DNA of 64,000 bases, taken from positions 3,546,501 through 3,610,500 of the forward strand of contig CM024185.1 in the NCBI GenBank assembly GCA_013433145.1. Direction: 5' to 3'. This document shows, piece after piece, positions 23,570 through 36,780 of this stretch (positions are counted from its first letter, which is position 1; every line of letters begins with the position of its first letter). The position numbers were made by a program, and so were the translations under genes. Under the pieces are notes generated by a model that had not been told where the DNA came from, did no database searches, and was given only the letters and a program-made list of their open reading frames with translations. This stretch comes from Ascaris suum (taxonomy: Eukaryota > Nematoda > Chromadorea > Rhabditida > Ascarididae).

Positions 23570-26500
23570 ATGGTTGCAATTTCGTTGTCAATCGCTATCA
23601 ATGTAATGTGTTGTTTTTGCGCCGGTCTCGTTCTTGCTCTCGTTAATATACCAGTTTCATATGCGGTCTCACTGAATAAAGACCTGCGAATTCGCTATGG
23701 AATTATGTTGGTGTTGTTCTTCACATGTGCTCTCGATGGTACGTCATGCACTTCAACATTTGAATGCCTCAGGCAGAATTAGTTCCCTATACTGCCCAAA
23801 CCGTCGAAAAGATTCATTAATTATCGGGTGAATGGTGTTAGTTCGAAAATAAATGAAGTTGTTTTTCTTTCAGACGACGCCATCATGGAATTGCGATAAA
23901 TATATTGTCCTAATATAAGATATTCTCCCCTCCTTCGCCACTTTCGCCCCCCCCCTTTCTTCGGCCTTCCCAAAGGGCAGTTTTCTCTTCATATAAAAAA
24001 GAATAAATTCCCTCCGCTGTTGCACTGACTGTATGGAATATCCGATCCAAACTAACAAGGAAAAAATCAAGCGCAGAAATAATCAGTGTTGCTTATGGGC
24101 AAAGTTGCTGCACTAAGGCTAAGTATTCGTGTTTTTAATTCGAAGACAACTGTATATTCAGTTTTTCTAATTGCCTTGTCGTTTTCAATGCATCAAATCA
24201 ACCATCGTCAAATTTCGCCGTAAAATTGGAATGCTGTCCTCTCTCGCTTTCCTTAGCTGTCCTTTTCTCTACCTCATCGGTTCTTCCTAAGTACAGGTGG
24301 AAGGTGCATAACAGAAATAAGTAGGCTAGATGTGATAATCTGGGTTTGTTTCTGTTGAAGTTGGACCGAGAGACCTCAGAATATTAGTGTCCTTCAAATT
24401 TTGCTCTATCTCAGGTATCGCTGGATTTTTGAAGGCGATATATCGAGCTATTGTGGTTCTCGCAGCACCAGATTATGGACAGATTACAATGAATGCAGAA
24501 TTTTGTTTACTCAACGTTAGTTTGCAATTGTAATATTTTAAATTTTTTTTCATTATTGTAATAAAATTTATCTCTTTTGATAAATTGAAACTATTTTTTA
24601 AAAAAAATGATATTCATATGCAATACTATTTATATACTAATCAAATACTACAACTTTTAGACAAAACGATTTTGTTTTATTTGCAGCATTATTGCAACTT
24701 TTATGTAATTCCAAAAACCATAATGAACGGGGTGTATTCCTTAATTCTTTCGATTTATGCAAATATAACAGATAAAATAGAATGATAAAAAATTTAGAAA
24801 TTTTAATTATTATTATAAGTGTTGATTAAATCACTTAGATAATTTATAGCCGATTATTTTATGCGATATTTACGCATTCGGTGCGAATGGTATATTACTC
24901 TTTGCTAATAGCATTGATCGACTGTTAGTGGTTTCAATACCAGTAAAATATTATGTCCACGCAAAACGTATCGTCCTATGGGAAGTTTTCGTTACTCATT
25001 CGATTACGATATCACTCTTCGTTATTACGGTATTTATATGTGCAGTGAATAATAACGATATTGCATCTATCGAATGCAGGTAAAGTAAACTCTATTGAAA
25101 TGAGCATTTTCACTGCTACAGTAATGATTTATTCGAAGACAATAATACAGTGGTATATGATATTAGCATTACTTAGGCTATCGTCTAAGAATTTTCGCGT
25201 TAAGAATAGAGAAATTCGAATGCCCTTCTTTTGTGATATTCACATAAACAGCTTGCTTATTTTTTCACAATTAATTAGGTAAATTATGTCGAATACTTCA
25301 GTCAGCAGATAGGTGAGACATTATTATTGGCGGCATACCTTCGTGATAGTATCAACGATAGCGTGTGGTATTATAAACCGCTTTCATTCACATATAACGC
25401 TCTCCACTCATATTTTCCTTCAGTTTCCCTCTTGTGGTAACCTATACTTATTCGAATGTGCTCTTTTGGGCGTTATCATTTTGAAATCTGAAACAGGGCT
25501 AAAAATATAGTCAAATTCAGATAGACAGCTAAAGCATTAAGCTCCCATATAGAAATCGATACGATACTTTCATTAAACCGTTGTTGATTTATGATGCACT
25601 GCGAAATTGAATTTTATTATCCCGCAAAACAACAGTTATTCTCTTTTTTTTGCATTTGCCTCTCGAAGTCACAATGAAAGCCCTTTGTTGTTTTTTTTTT
25701 TCGTTCTGTCTGGCCATTCCTTTTAATTTGATCTTTGATGGTGTCGAAGGTATTTGAGACAATGCTACATTAGGCGTCTAAGAATCTCGTTTCTCTTGAG
25801 GTCAAACGGTCTTTTCTCACAGCAGTACGGAGGTTCGAAATCTGCAGGACTCAATATCCTACTCTCTCACGATCCTTTGTTAACCGGAGCCCGTTGGACT
25901 AGAATAGAGGTCGGATACACCGAAGTGTAGGAACTCTTCGGAACCTCTCTGGGATGAAATGGTCTCTGAGAAGGGTGAGACGAACGTCCTTGAGGTCTCA
26001 AAGTCTAACAGCCTTAACGCCAGCTAAGGGCTACATTTTGAGGGGCATCAATCAGTCTTGCCTCATACCTTGTTTTGCACATGCTATTCAAAACTTGTAA
26101 CAAGAGAACACAGGATTTGCACGACCTTGCCATACTTCGAGGTCTCCCATCTTCGGAGTCACAGCAGCCCACTTAAATTGAGCTGACGCCTCTACTTCTT
26201 AGGTCCCAGAGGTGTAAGGTTCATGAGATTTTATAATCTCATTCCCACCTTCAGCATCTTAGGTTAGACGTAATATTTAGTATTCCTTTTCGCAGAGACA
26301 TGATTTCTCTGCATCCATGTTGTGGCCTTGGTGGTGAGAAGAGATATGCCACGCTCAAGCGACGTCATTTCGTTTTAATGCTTCACTTATGAAGGTTTTT
26401 TAAGGCAACCGTCATATTTTCCTCAGAGTTTCCGTGTGGGAGTCGCATGCGCGCGAGCGTTGCTATCCGCGACGAGTATACTAACAATGGGTGTTGTGCT

Positions 26501-28097
26501 TTTGAGGTCGAGAGCATACGGGAAGGAAAATATCGCTTTTGTCACAGACCGCAAATTGGCGACGTTTAAAAGCAGACAGCAAAAGTTTACCAGACTTACG
26601 ATCACCTCAAGTATCGTCACTCTCGGTTTGTTGCTTCAGGCATTTATAAATTGCGATAATATTGCTTTCAGCTATAGCCATGATTAGCTGCATTTTACAC
26701 CAGTGCCAGTGTATGATTGACATGAGTAAAAAGGTAAAATCTTTCGATATTTGAGCGAGGATACTCATAAATGGAAAAGGGATCACGGATATTTGTGGAT
26801 AAAAAGAGATTGAGATTCGTGAATCCGCTGCTCTCTGCACTTTTTGCTTGAGAGCCACTCTTATATTATTGACGGTTTAACGAGTAAGTGACTTCAAAAA
26901 TTTATGCCACTTTTCTTGTCATTTATGAATGCTAAATTCCTGCAGTCATCAAAATCTGGTAGTTTGCCAGTTTTTATATTCATACGCACACTTTAGAATG
27001 CAATAAATTCGCACATGAATAAGAACTTTTCAATGTGTTTTCCAAAAGAATTTCCAAATCGAGTTGATTAATTTTAGTACGAATAAGTAACACATAACGA
27101 ATAATGTCAGCTGTTATTGTTAATTAAAGAAATGCATTTATCTATTTAATTATTTCACAATGCAATGAGAGTAATGCGTGGATTGTGTAGGCGTATGCCG
27201 AAAAAACTTTATGGTTCCCGGGGACAGTGTTTATGCATTTTTATAATTTTACATCTTTCATTCAGCATCATAGTTAGGCCACATCTGAGAATACGTAGGT
27301 GGGTGGTTGCCCACAGACTAATGTTTCTGAAACGTTCACAGCAGTTTCTGAAACGGAAATTGAGTTAAAGATTTTCTGGTAGCGTTCACAACTCACAGAC
27401 AAAGTGTTGAATGATCGAAAAAGAATATGGCTTAAGATATGATCGCCTCATTTTTATAGATCATGCCCAGCAAATAGTCTTTCGCTTCAACATATCTAAG
27501 CCATCAGAAAGCTGTGCACGTATGCAAATACCCTACAGATAACATTTTTAACGCAAAAAAAAAAAACGTCGTAAATGCTCTGAGAAACAAGAAAAAGATA
27601 ACTGGTTCGGAATACGAAATATGTGGGAAGGGCAAAAGCAGTATCATAGTTGATTGTTGCTATTCTCAGAATCAGTCCTATACTTTTTTTCTCATATTTT
27701 TCTCATATTTTTAGCACTCGATGTAATACCAAATTGCATATCTGCGTATGCACATCTACGAAATCCATCAAACACAGCCGTCTATACAACATATGCGCGA
27801 TATGGAAGCTATTTGAATGCAGTGAACTTTACGCTGATGATGAGTGTGGGATACAAGGAAATCAGAAACGAAGTGATGACACGGTTTCATCTCTCAAACG
27901 AAAATCTTCCTTGCTTCAAGCAAACCTTTAATATTCATACGACATCTATAGCACGTCAGCAACGACATACGCACAATATGAACGTCAATGGTGCATGTGA
28001 TACGTCAGGCAGAACAAATCAACGACAATCCGCGGAAACAGCATTACCCGGCACACCCGACAATGGTCACGCCGCTATCGTTCAGCCAAACAGTTAG
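23570..28097 (+). CDS. srsx-like 7TM chemoreceptor, copy 2 (five exons)
   Basis: Probable G protein-coupled chemosensory receptor in the plasma membrane. Exons are 23570-23738, 24415-24515, 24850-25079, 26405-26625 and 27715-28097. Joined, they give 1,104 bases, an unbroken frame of 367 residues ending TAG. All junctions are GT-AG (donors GTACGT, GTTAGT, GTAAAG, GTTTGT). TM1 lies near residues 8-31 and is followed by LRIRYG. The extracellular Cys before TM3 is residue 87. TM3 ends in the DR pair at 113-114 (SIDRLLVV), standing in for the E/DRY motif, and the second extracellular Cys is 166. TM6 begins after FKSRQQKFTR and runs into LDVIPNCISAYAHL; TM7 lies near 266-288. The polar tail of about 75 residues is longer than in copy 3 and rich in His, Asn, Gln and Thr. 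Ligand unknown. The assignment to the srsx group is by motif only; another nematode 7TM family is possible. Confidence 0.85.
25740..26390. other. GC-richer insert inside intron 3 of receptor copy 2
   Basis: The intron between exons 3 and 4 (25080-26404) contains a block of clearly different composition, with the word GAGGTC recurring (for example near 25799, 25908, 26002 and 26151). No open frame of note, terminal repeats or target duplication were seen. A short non-autonomous mobile element is the most likely explanation, but the family is unknown. Confidence 0.4.
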
Positions 28098-30485
28098 CCT
28101 TGGGTGTACGAATCCCATCAACGGCAGTCAAGGCTCATCGGAGAAAAAAATTAGTTAGCTTGAATATTGTAAAGCAGAATTTTTTCCCCTCGTTGACTTC
28201 AAGTGGGATATTTAAGCAGTTGGCGTGCTATCACAATGATAATCATTATTTTCTTCTGTCAAGCGGTATAAGCGTTTTCTAATAGAGCTGCAAACATTCG
28301 AATTATCAAGCAGACTGGGCCAGGTATATCCTGAAATCTAATAATAATAAACAGAACTTCCTCGTCCATAATGTATTTCATGGAAGACACTTGCACAAAT
28401 GAAGTCTCTCCGAACACGATTATGGCCATTTTATTTGCACTTTCGGCAATCATGCATATAGGAAACTTCAATATGTTAGCGATTCCACGATCAGTTCTTT
28501 TGAATCATCTCGGCTTTGATTTTATTTAACTTGCATTCTTCATGCCTCTTTGCTCGAGCATGACATTCTAATTTTTCAGAGTATTGTGTCGCGTACCTCG
28601 GTGACTATATGAGACCCAAAATTATTTATGTGCTATTGTTTTAAATTGTTTTGCAAGCAACGAGATTGTCGAAAGCAGAGGTCTCCCGTGAATTTTTTTT
28701 CGATTTGGGCAGTTAGAGAAGAAAGAGAATAAAATTACACTCATGAATATATGTAAGAAAATAAATTACAAATTTGAACTCAAATGTCCTTTCAAATGAA
28801 GAATGCAAAAAAATGGAAGAAAAAGTTTTGCATTTTTTCATTTATTATTTGCAAAAATTTTTGCATTATTTTCGTTGATATTTTCTTTTAACATATTGCA
28901 AACCGAACATATATACCTCTAGCAATTCGTCCATAGTTTATAAAACTGAAAATTGAATTGCAATTGAAATTGAATTGAAAATATCGAACTCAAAAAAAAT
29001 GCAATTAGCACATGCATTCATTTGCATGCGCTCGAGATACCAATTGCATATGTTGATTGCAGAAAAATTCTACACTATATGAAGCGTTAATGAATTTCAC
29101 TAAATATAAGTTTATCCATCGTCTTTGCAATGTGCTTAGCCCACCTTCAAATCCACTACATCTCTTTCATTCTCTATTGCAGAGTGATAATATCTTCTCA
29201 TTCAATCATAGTCAAGTCCTCCTCAAGCCTAGTTCTCATTTAGAGAAAACCTTTCGTACACAGTCGTCTCAAACACCCATTTAAGCCGCTTTATTAAGAT
29301 TTCGTTGCCGTTTGGCATTTTCAAATTCTATTCCACGCGTATTCAGTCTATCATTTGAAAACGAAAACGAATTCAAGCACTTCACCGCTAATGCTAAACT
29401 CTAAATTTCTATGAATATTTGTAAATCAATATGAATATGATCGCATTCATCTATTAATGCATTATTTTGATGCTTAATAAATAAGAATAGTGACGAATAC
29501 CTCGATAATGATAATAACTAACTGCTGTGTTTGGTATTTTCAAAGGCAGTTGACTATCTGCTTGCCGAATGAAGTCTCTACTCGTTTAAATGTCAAATTA
29601 TCTCATAAATTCGTTTTGTCTCTTTTTAAGTGCAATATTATTGATATGATATTTTCATTTGCTGATATCGTTGTTGATTTTTCCATTTTCTATTATTTTC
29701 AATTATATATATTTTTTCAATTATATACGTTAAAATTTTCCTGCATTCATAATAACTATCATTAAATATTATCAATTTCAATTCTTATTAATTTCCTAAC
29801 TTCGCATCATTCAATCATATTTGTGCTCTACACACTCAGATTGTTTTAATAAATTGCATCCGGGAAGATATTTAGTGCGAAATGTTGATCATCGTGAAAG
29901 AATTTATGAAGAACGAATGAGTGCTGAATTGTTTCTTGTAATCAATTCTTCTCTCGCATACCCTTCCCTTTAACTCGCTCCCCCCTCTCTTTCTCTCCAA
30001 AAATCGTTTAAAAAGTAGTCAATCGATTGAGGACGACATCACCATAGCTCTAAAATTATTTACGCTCTATGAAAAGAAAGTCCGAGACGCGCTTAGATTA
30101 ACATCCTTCAAACTGATACCCTTAAAAAAATTTCCATTCAAATTTCAATTCTCCACACCTTTGTCGGGCGCGACATGCATTATCACTCGAAACTTATGTG
30201 TTTTTTGCTAAGAGACGTACTCGAAAATTGCTTGTGTTTGAACAGCAAGCTGCAGTATCTATTAAATTACTTTTACAAATATTAGGAAAAAATGATTCCA
30301 AGAATTTAATTGACTTAGGAGAACGTCGACCAAAGAATTCGACCAAATGAACGAGAATCATATAATGCTTTGTTTTTCCTTTTTTTTTTGAAATCAGTGA
30401 TTCTGTGATGCACATTTTTCTTGCCGTAAATTTTTGCTTTTTTTTCGATATGAATTAATGCTGCCTCTGTGTATAATTGCTTAGA
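28098..30485. other. 3' flank of receptor copy 2 and intergenic DNA
   Basis: A poly(A) signal AATAAA occurs at 28728-28733, about 630 bases after the stop codon, and is the first good candidate on the plus strand. The rest is AT-rich and stop-dense. A 75-codon frame at 29057 has no supporting features. Confidence 0.45.
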
Positions 30486-30720
30486 TCGATCATCGACGAC
30501 CTACGATCCCGTACTTGCAAGGTGGCGCTGTCGGTAGCTCGAAGAAGCATTTTTCTCCCGTTTCGAATAAAAAGAAGACGATCGCTTTTCATGATATCGA
30601 ATCACGCCAAGCAATCTTATATAGATTGACACTGCATGAAACTCGTTGCGTAGTTGAAGAATCGTCAATGCCTCGCCTAACGTCGGTCACTCTGATATGT
30701 TCATACGTTTGTTTTCCGCT
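30486..30720 (+). CDS. Candidate exon of an unrecognised gene
   Basis: A possible acceptor (TTGCTTAG) at 30485 is followed by an open frame with balanced codons, unlike the surrounding AT-rich DNA. It begins IDHRRPTIPYLQGGAVGSSK, continues through KKKTIAFHDIESRQ and reaches ESSMPRLTS before the sequence becomes hydrophobic and AT-rich again. The 3' boundary is not clear, because the available donors (GTCACT, GTTTGT) are weak. No start codon or partner exon could be fixed. It is not part of receptor copy 2, whose stop lies 2.4 kb upstream. I do not recognise the protein. Confidence 0.3.
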
Positions 30721-30987
30721 GACTCTGCATTCGTTGATATCGCTAATTATTAGAGAAATTAAGAATAATTTACAATATAAAATGAAATTTATGCGTTTTG
30801 AATGCAAATGATTCGTCTTTTTGTAGTATTTTATATAAGTGATGTTTTGCCTCTTCAATTTCAAGTCAACTTTCTCTTGAAATTTAACAGAAATTATTTC
30901 TTCATTGTTTTCAAGTATTTCAGCAACATAAATTACCTCTGATCATTTCTCAAAATCACTGATCACTTTGCCATTTGAATATTTCAG

Positions 30988-31130
30988 ATTTGAGAGTATA
31001 TCATATTTGTCGCGGTGAAACGCGACAAATGTATACGAGGCAACAAAGAGGGCTCATGGGCTTGGCGAGTATGCAGAAAAGGCGAATTAAGACAAGACAT
31101 CGCGAGTTAAGTACATTTAGAAAAAATGAC
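30988..31130 (+). CDS. Doubtful exon with an embedded hairpin
   Basis: After TTTCAG at 30987 one frame stays open and encodes a strongly basic peptide (TRQMYTRQQRGLMGLASMQK, then RRIKTRHRELSTFRK). It could follow the candidate exon at 30486 if that exon ended on a one-base split codon. No donor there gives that phase convincingly, so linkage is unproven. The segment also contains a 10-bp perfect hairpin at 31005-31030, which may instead mean this is non-coding RNA-like or repeat sequence. Confidence 0.2.
31005..31030. repeat. 10-bp perfect hairpin with six-base loop
   Basis: ATTTGTCGCG and CGCGACAAAT are exact complements around the loop GTGAAA. The CGCG base of the stem is unusual in this AT-rich window. 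No transcription unit is established around it. Confidence 0.85.
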
Positions 31131-34100
31131 AACAGGGGAAGAAGATATAGAATCCTCTCACAACAATTTGGGACTCTATGCTTCTTTAGCCACTCTCCAG
31201 CGAAACCTTTCTATTCATTTCGCTTGAATTTCATTTTGACTGTTTCGCCGACTGACGCGACAATATTCGATAATTTCTTTTTTTTTTCAATGAGATTTAA
31301 ACTGAAATATTCAGACGCAGAATGCTTCAAATAAATCACTGCATATGTGTTGCAGTAATAACTGCGTATAGTTCCCTGTCACTTATTGACTTTTTATATG
31401 CAAATATTTATAGCCAAACTTATAAAAATAAACACCGCATGCAAATAAACACTTTCATACTGGGCTTCTTCCATATAGAATTTAGTCATCGCGCAAGCGC
31501 TGAGATCTCCCATGAACTTTCACTTTTTCTGTTGAAATTCGTTCTCTCATTTCTCCTATTTACCAAAAATTACGCAATTCATGGATCCATTCGAGGAATC
31601 CATTTGAGGAAAAAAAATCACTGCAATATAATGTAGAGCGTAGAAAAGCTTATGTTTTGTCGATATTTATTTGCAAGCAATTCAAAAAAAATTCCGACAA
31701 TTTTTTTCGAAAGGAATAAAAAACTGTTGCAGTTTATTCTATACCCACATCGCTTTCATTTTTTTTTCATCGACCCCTTCACTATGTAATTCTTTTTTGC
31801 TGGTTACTTATATCTTCACATTTTTGTTTCATGTGTTTGCGATCACTTTCTTCATTCATCAGTATGCTGCCTTCGCGTGCAATATGATTTGTGTTTTCCG
31901 GTTCGCGTATCCTATTGTTAAGCGTATACGGCGCTTCTTTCAGGCAGTCGAGTGGAACTAAAAGGGAAAAGCTTAAGAAAGGCTTAAATAATGAACGTTT
32001 GATGGGTGAATGAAAGAGTGATTTACGGTTTGCTCAAAACTAAATACGACTTATGGGGCGAACTTTTAATCAGATAAATCACCTGCATTACTATCGGAAT
32101 AAGTCTGAAAAACTACGCAAACATATGCTACGGAGGTGTACTGTAGAGAATCTAATCGAAGACGCCCTCCTCTCCGATCATAGAACATTGAATTTCAACT
32201 CGTCAATCAACTGCAAAACGTCAAGGGAAACTTTCATAATCGGCACATGAGCCTATCATGGATCAAAGATTCCAAAGAAACGCTTCTATATCTCCAACGG
32301 TTATCGTCTTTATGGCCCCTCAAATTTTTCTCTTTGATGAGACCTCTATATTCCAATCAAGCAAGGGAAAAAATCTTTTTGCAAATTAAACTGTTGAATT
32401 TGTTGAGTCGATTGAACATGCCGCATCAGAGGACACATCATCGTCGGTCATAAACCCGCTCATTAACCGCTGATTCGAAAGCATCCACTCCATTTGGTAA
32501 CTTCGCTAAAGTTCAAGCTTTCATATTTGAAATAACTTGAAATCAATTAGTTCTTTGTCCAATTTTGAATAAAGATTTATGATGTGAAAATTTAACTGCA
32601 AGATCAAAGCTGTTTTCTTTTTCGTCAATAGTTTTGTAGAAAGAAAAAACACAGAGAATTTTTGGCAGTGTCTTTTTTTGAAACGATACTTTATTCTGTG
32701 CTTCTCTATATATGCTACTCTTCTTTGCTTTACTGACTTCTTCACTGTTCAGATCCGATTTGTCCTTCAATTGCTTGACGACCTCTTTGGAACAAATAAA
32801 TACAATGTATCAAAACGATCCTTCTCTTATCATGCAACGGTCATCATGAAGCTTCAGCTGGGGAAATGATTTTTGAGATGGAGGCACGTTTAGTTATCAC
32901 TCTGCTTCCACAGCGTTTCGAAAGCCGTCAGGTCTCACAGCATTCGTTGTAATACGGTAATTGTTATAACACCTGGTGCATTGATGGAAGTCCACGAGGG
33001 GATTCGTTCGCGCGATGAAGCAACGCTATCATTTTCTTGACGCCAACCCGAATTGCTTCCGAGCTTCTCCATTCACCTCTTCAAGACTAGAAATGTGAGG
33101 AAGTGTGGTCATGAAAGTGAATGCTTATTGGTATGGATTACAAAAGAACTAGAACCGAAAGTGAATGACCATTATACGGTATGAGCAAACAGACCACAAT
33201 ATCTACAAGTGGTATTTGAAGTAAAAAATTTTCATGCTGGTTGTATTCCACAACTTGGCAAACTTCACAGATCAATGAGTATAGAAGAACGCTTTAGAAA
33301 ATGAGCGTTCTAAACGATCCTTTTTTGGTAGTAAATACAGAGAAAGTATTAATAATCAGCCGCTTAGTGACTGAACGTTATCAAAATTTTGCAAAGCTGT
33401 CACTAATCGAATTCATGGAACCAAACACAATCAACTCATTAAGAAGCATGAGCAATCTACGAAGAGGAACGGTTATGCCATTCGCAACCATCATTTTCAC
33501 TTCGCCGCCACCTATTGTTGAACGGATCAGCCGATCGCAGGAATTGCCAAGAAATAATAATTGATCTACTTGTGTACAATGATTTGTCCGTGTTTTCATT
33601 AACCTGACGTCTCACATAAATCTTGTACAAAGAATTTGATATTGTATTGAATAAAAGACCTGATGCCCAAATGATCAACATCTCAAGAAAACTCATGAAT
33701 GGCCACATGTGCGGCATTGTGAAAGGAAGATTCGGTGGGAAGTGCATCAAACAAAGTTTATCTCAGAGAGGTTCAAGTTTCGATTTCCTTCAACGTTCAG
33801 AAATTTTTTAAAGCACGAATAAGTCCACTAAAGCTTTACTAAAGGCTCATAAATACTTCGCATCAAGTGAAGTTCATTTAAAAAACCCTTTGATTCATTA
33901 AAATTGCGCTTTGTTTCAACCTGCTGACGACTTCTAAAAAATTTGACGAAACCTTTTTTTTGATCAAAAGCATCAGAGCTTTAAGCAGTTAGATGTAAAT
34001 GCGCAAATTTGTTGTGAGAAGTAAAATTTCTCCTAAGCGTCAACAACAATCGCCTCTCCTTATATCCATCAATTTTATTCTTATTCGATCGTATCATCTG

Positions 34101-34680
34101 CCACAAAGTCATTTCCGGAATTCGTTACTTTCGGCAACTGATATAAAAGCGTTATCATCATATGGATTCATTGTGAAACAAAAATGCATTTACAAGGACA
34201 TCTCGATTGATTGCATGTTCATGTTCGTATGTTTTTTCTCGAACTATTATCGCCGCAAATAAGTTTATGGCCTTAGCAGAAGTAACAAGGCACATAAACG
34301 TCTTAAGTTGCCAATATATGGCATATATTCCAGGTAAGCAGAAGCTGAGCGACAGTTAAGGACAATTTCGAAAAATGTGATATGCGATTTGCTTATTTCC
34401 GACAAAAAATGATTCTTTTGAATATTCTATAATTTTTGCTTTCATCTTTGCATTCAGATCGTCTGTTAGAGATCTATTAATCGAATGTTTGAAATGTTCG
34501 CATTTTATAGACAGCGTATTGACCGTCTCCGTTTGGGTGTATGTGTGAAATGAAGATAGTCAACAATTAGAATAGTTTGTCCCCAAAGGTTTGTGAACAA
34601 ATGATAGAAATGAACAATGCGAAAAATCTTGCTGTTAAAAATTAGGCCTACATAAAAATTAGGACTGAGCTGCTGTTCAT
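31131..34680. other. Intergenic stretch, no gene supported
   Basis: Many overlapping open frames of 60-100 codons on both strands, none with clear splice boundaries, repeats or recognisable motifs. The region around 33300-33800 has slightly GC-richer frames on both strands (for example MVANGITVPLRRLLMLLNEL on the minus strand), but I cannot decide which, if any, is real. Confidence 0.4.
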
Positions 34681-36780
34681 TTCCTGCTGTCTGCCTTAGT
34701 CAGATCTGAGTTGACGTGTGGCGTTCCTGATCCATCGTCGACTTGTCTCTTTGTCAACGAACGCCGATCCAACCACGATCACCGCTTGAGTCAACGATCC
34801 CGATCACTGGGCTCCCGTCGGCGACCGGCCTAGTTGTCGCGCTACTCAAAATACTGACGCCTTCCGCTCGTCAATGATCACCTCTCGCCTCCGCCATTAC
34901 CTAAGAATATACACTTGATGTTGAGGTGGTTCTCTTAAAGTACCAATGTCGGATTCTGCCATGCAACGATTTGCGCGCACCTTTCCATTGCTTTGTGAAC
35001 CACACTTCAAACTTGGGTAATGAACCTTTATTAACATATTTCGATAATAAAACAAGACGAAGAAACACACTTAATTGTTAGAGAGGCACATAATATGATG
35101 ATAGATTAAAGCTGGATGAAGAAAACACATACATAATTATCGAAGACATACGTGACATTATAATACATTATAATCAGACGGAAAAGCACGTGCACTTATT
35201 AGACACGCTATAACACGGCAATAAGCATGAGCATACAACACGACCGGAAACACACACAAATAAGCAAAAGAGCGAAGTCGTAACAACTTTCTAGGTCACT
35301 ACTGTTCAACAGTTGTCAAAACTTGGTGATTCGTTTATACAGCCTCCTTGTTGATACCTGATAGTTCCCGACTGCTCCTTCTTTATGTTGTTCGCTTAGC
35401 CCAAAGCATGTTTATCCGCTAATTTTATATCCATAACTTTTATAACGTGTTTATGCCAACTTGATGTCTTTATAAGTTTTGAAGATCAAGCGCTGACAGG
35501 GCCTTTTTGCGCCATTTTGTGTCAGACGCAAATGCATTCCCTTTTTCGGGTGGCATAACATATCTGAGTAGCCAGTCACCAACATCAACTTTTGTTTGCC
35601 TTGATTTCACACCACTTACTCACTTCTGCAAAACCAATTCTGCAACTTATTCGTTCGCGCGCAGCCGCGACAGACGGGTATGACATCGATCTGTGAACTA
35701 ATTCTATAGTGACATCTGGGAAGTATTCATGTCGATCTTGTTGTCTTTAGTAAGTCGAAAATCTCCCAATCTTCCAAAAAAAGCACATCTGAAATTCGGT
35801 CCTAATCAAACCAACATTGGGTATTAAAAAGCTTATTCCATAGATCCGAAATCCCACGACGAGGGTATTCCTCATCTGTGACGCCAAAATTGGCTAGCCA
35901 GCGCCGTTCAATGCTTCTCGTACTTGTCGCTGTCGCCGACGGTAGTCTTTGGCGACTTTCTTCTGTCTTTCTTCGTAGACCGTTAGCGATCAGCGTGATG
36001 GGGAAGCTTGCGGAAGTCGGTTGCTGAATTTAGATCATTGGAACCGCCGAACATGCACAGCTGCTGTTGTGTAAAAAACCAAAAGGAGGAAAAACGATAA
36101 AGTATCCTACCATAACCTCGCTGACACATGTGCAAATATGTTTTAGGGCAACTACTACTGTAAGCTGGTGAAGAGGCGCTGACTGGTGCAACACAATGAA
36201 ATACTCGTCTCAGTTGCATCTTACATCATCCACTGAACGACGGCTACTAGCTCATGACCAGTTTATTGGAATCGGTAACAGTTGCGCCGAACCGAGCAGA
36301 CCACAATGTCTAGATGCGCATTTTGGGCTCGGGTAGCAATCGTTGTATCTAGTCCAGCGCAAGGCTCTCCAAAACTGTAAATTCTAGCTTATATCAACCT
36401 GATAATGCAGAATGGCATAAACCACATGAAAAAGCCCACTCGTAAAACCGAGTGCTTCCCAACCTTCTCTTTCGCCAGACGCTCCGCATCCCATATATCT
36501 TCAGCGGATTTCCAGAATGCAATGATTCATCTGGGTGCTAGTCAACCAGTTCCGTCGGCGAATGGTTAACCACATCGCGTTGCGGGAAACCCTGGTCCGG
36601 AGCCTCTACGTGTCCCCGTTCTGTGCAGAACTGCGAGACTTTTTCAAACAACTGCACAGACAAACGCATGCTTCTGCGCGCCATTATTCAACGGTTTGCG
36701 TATCATGCGCTTAGTGCAGGTGGATGGTTGATGCTTATTCCGCAGGTGGTTATTGCGCATAGTGAGATCAAGGAATGAAG
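34681..36780. other. GC-richer island, possible old mobile element
   Basis: Composition rises relative to the flanks, especially at 34720-34900, 35880-36000 and 36480-36760. Open frames are short and broken; a 78-codon minus-strand frame at 35983-36219 is not recognised. The 34700-34900 part is rich in GATC/CGATC words. No LTR pair, terminal inverted repeat or target duplication was identified, so the mobile-element reading is inference from composition alone. Confidence 0.35.

Noticed and set aside
25795..25810. Telomere-type TTAGGC word
   Set aside because: Only isolated copies occur; there is no array, so no telomeric or interstitial telomere tract.
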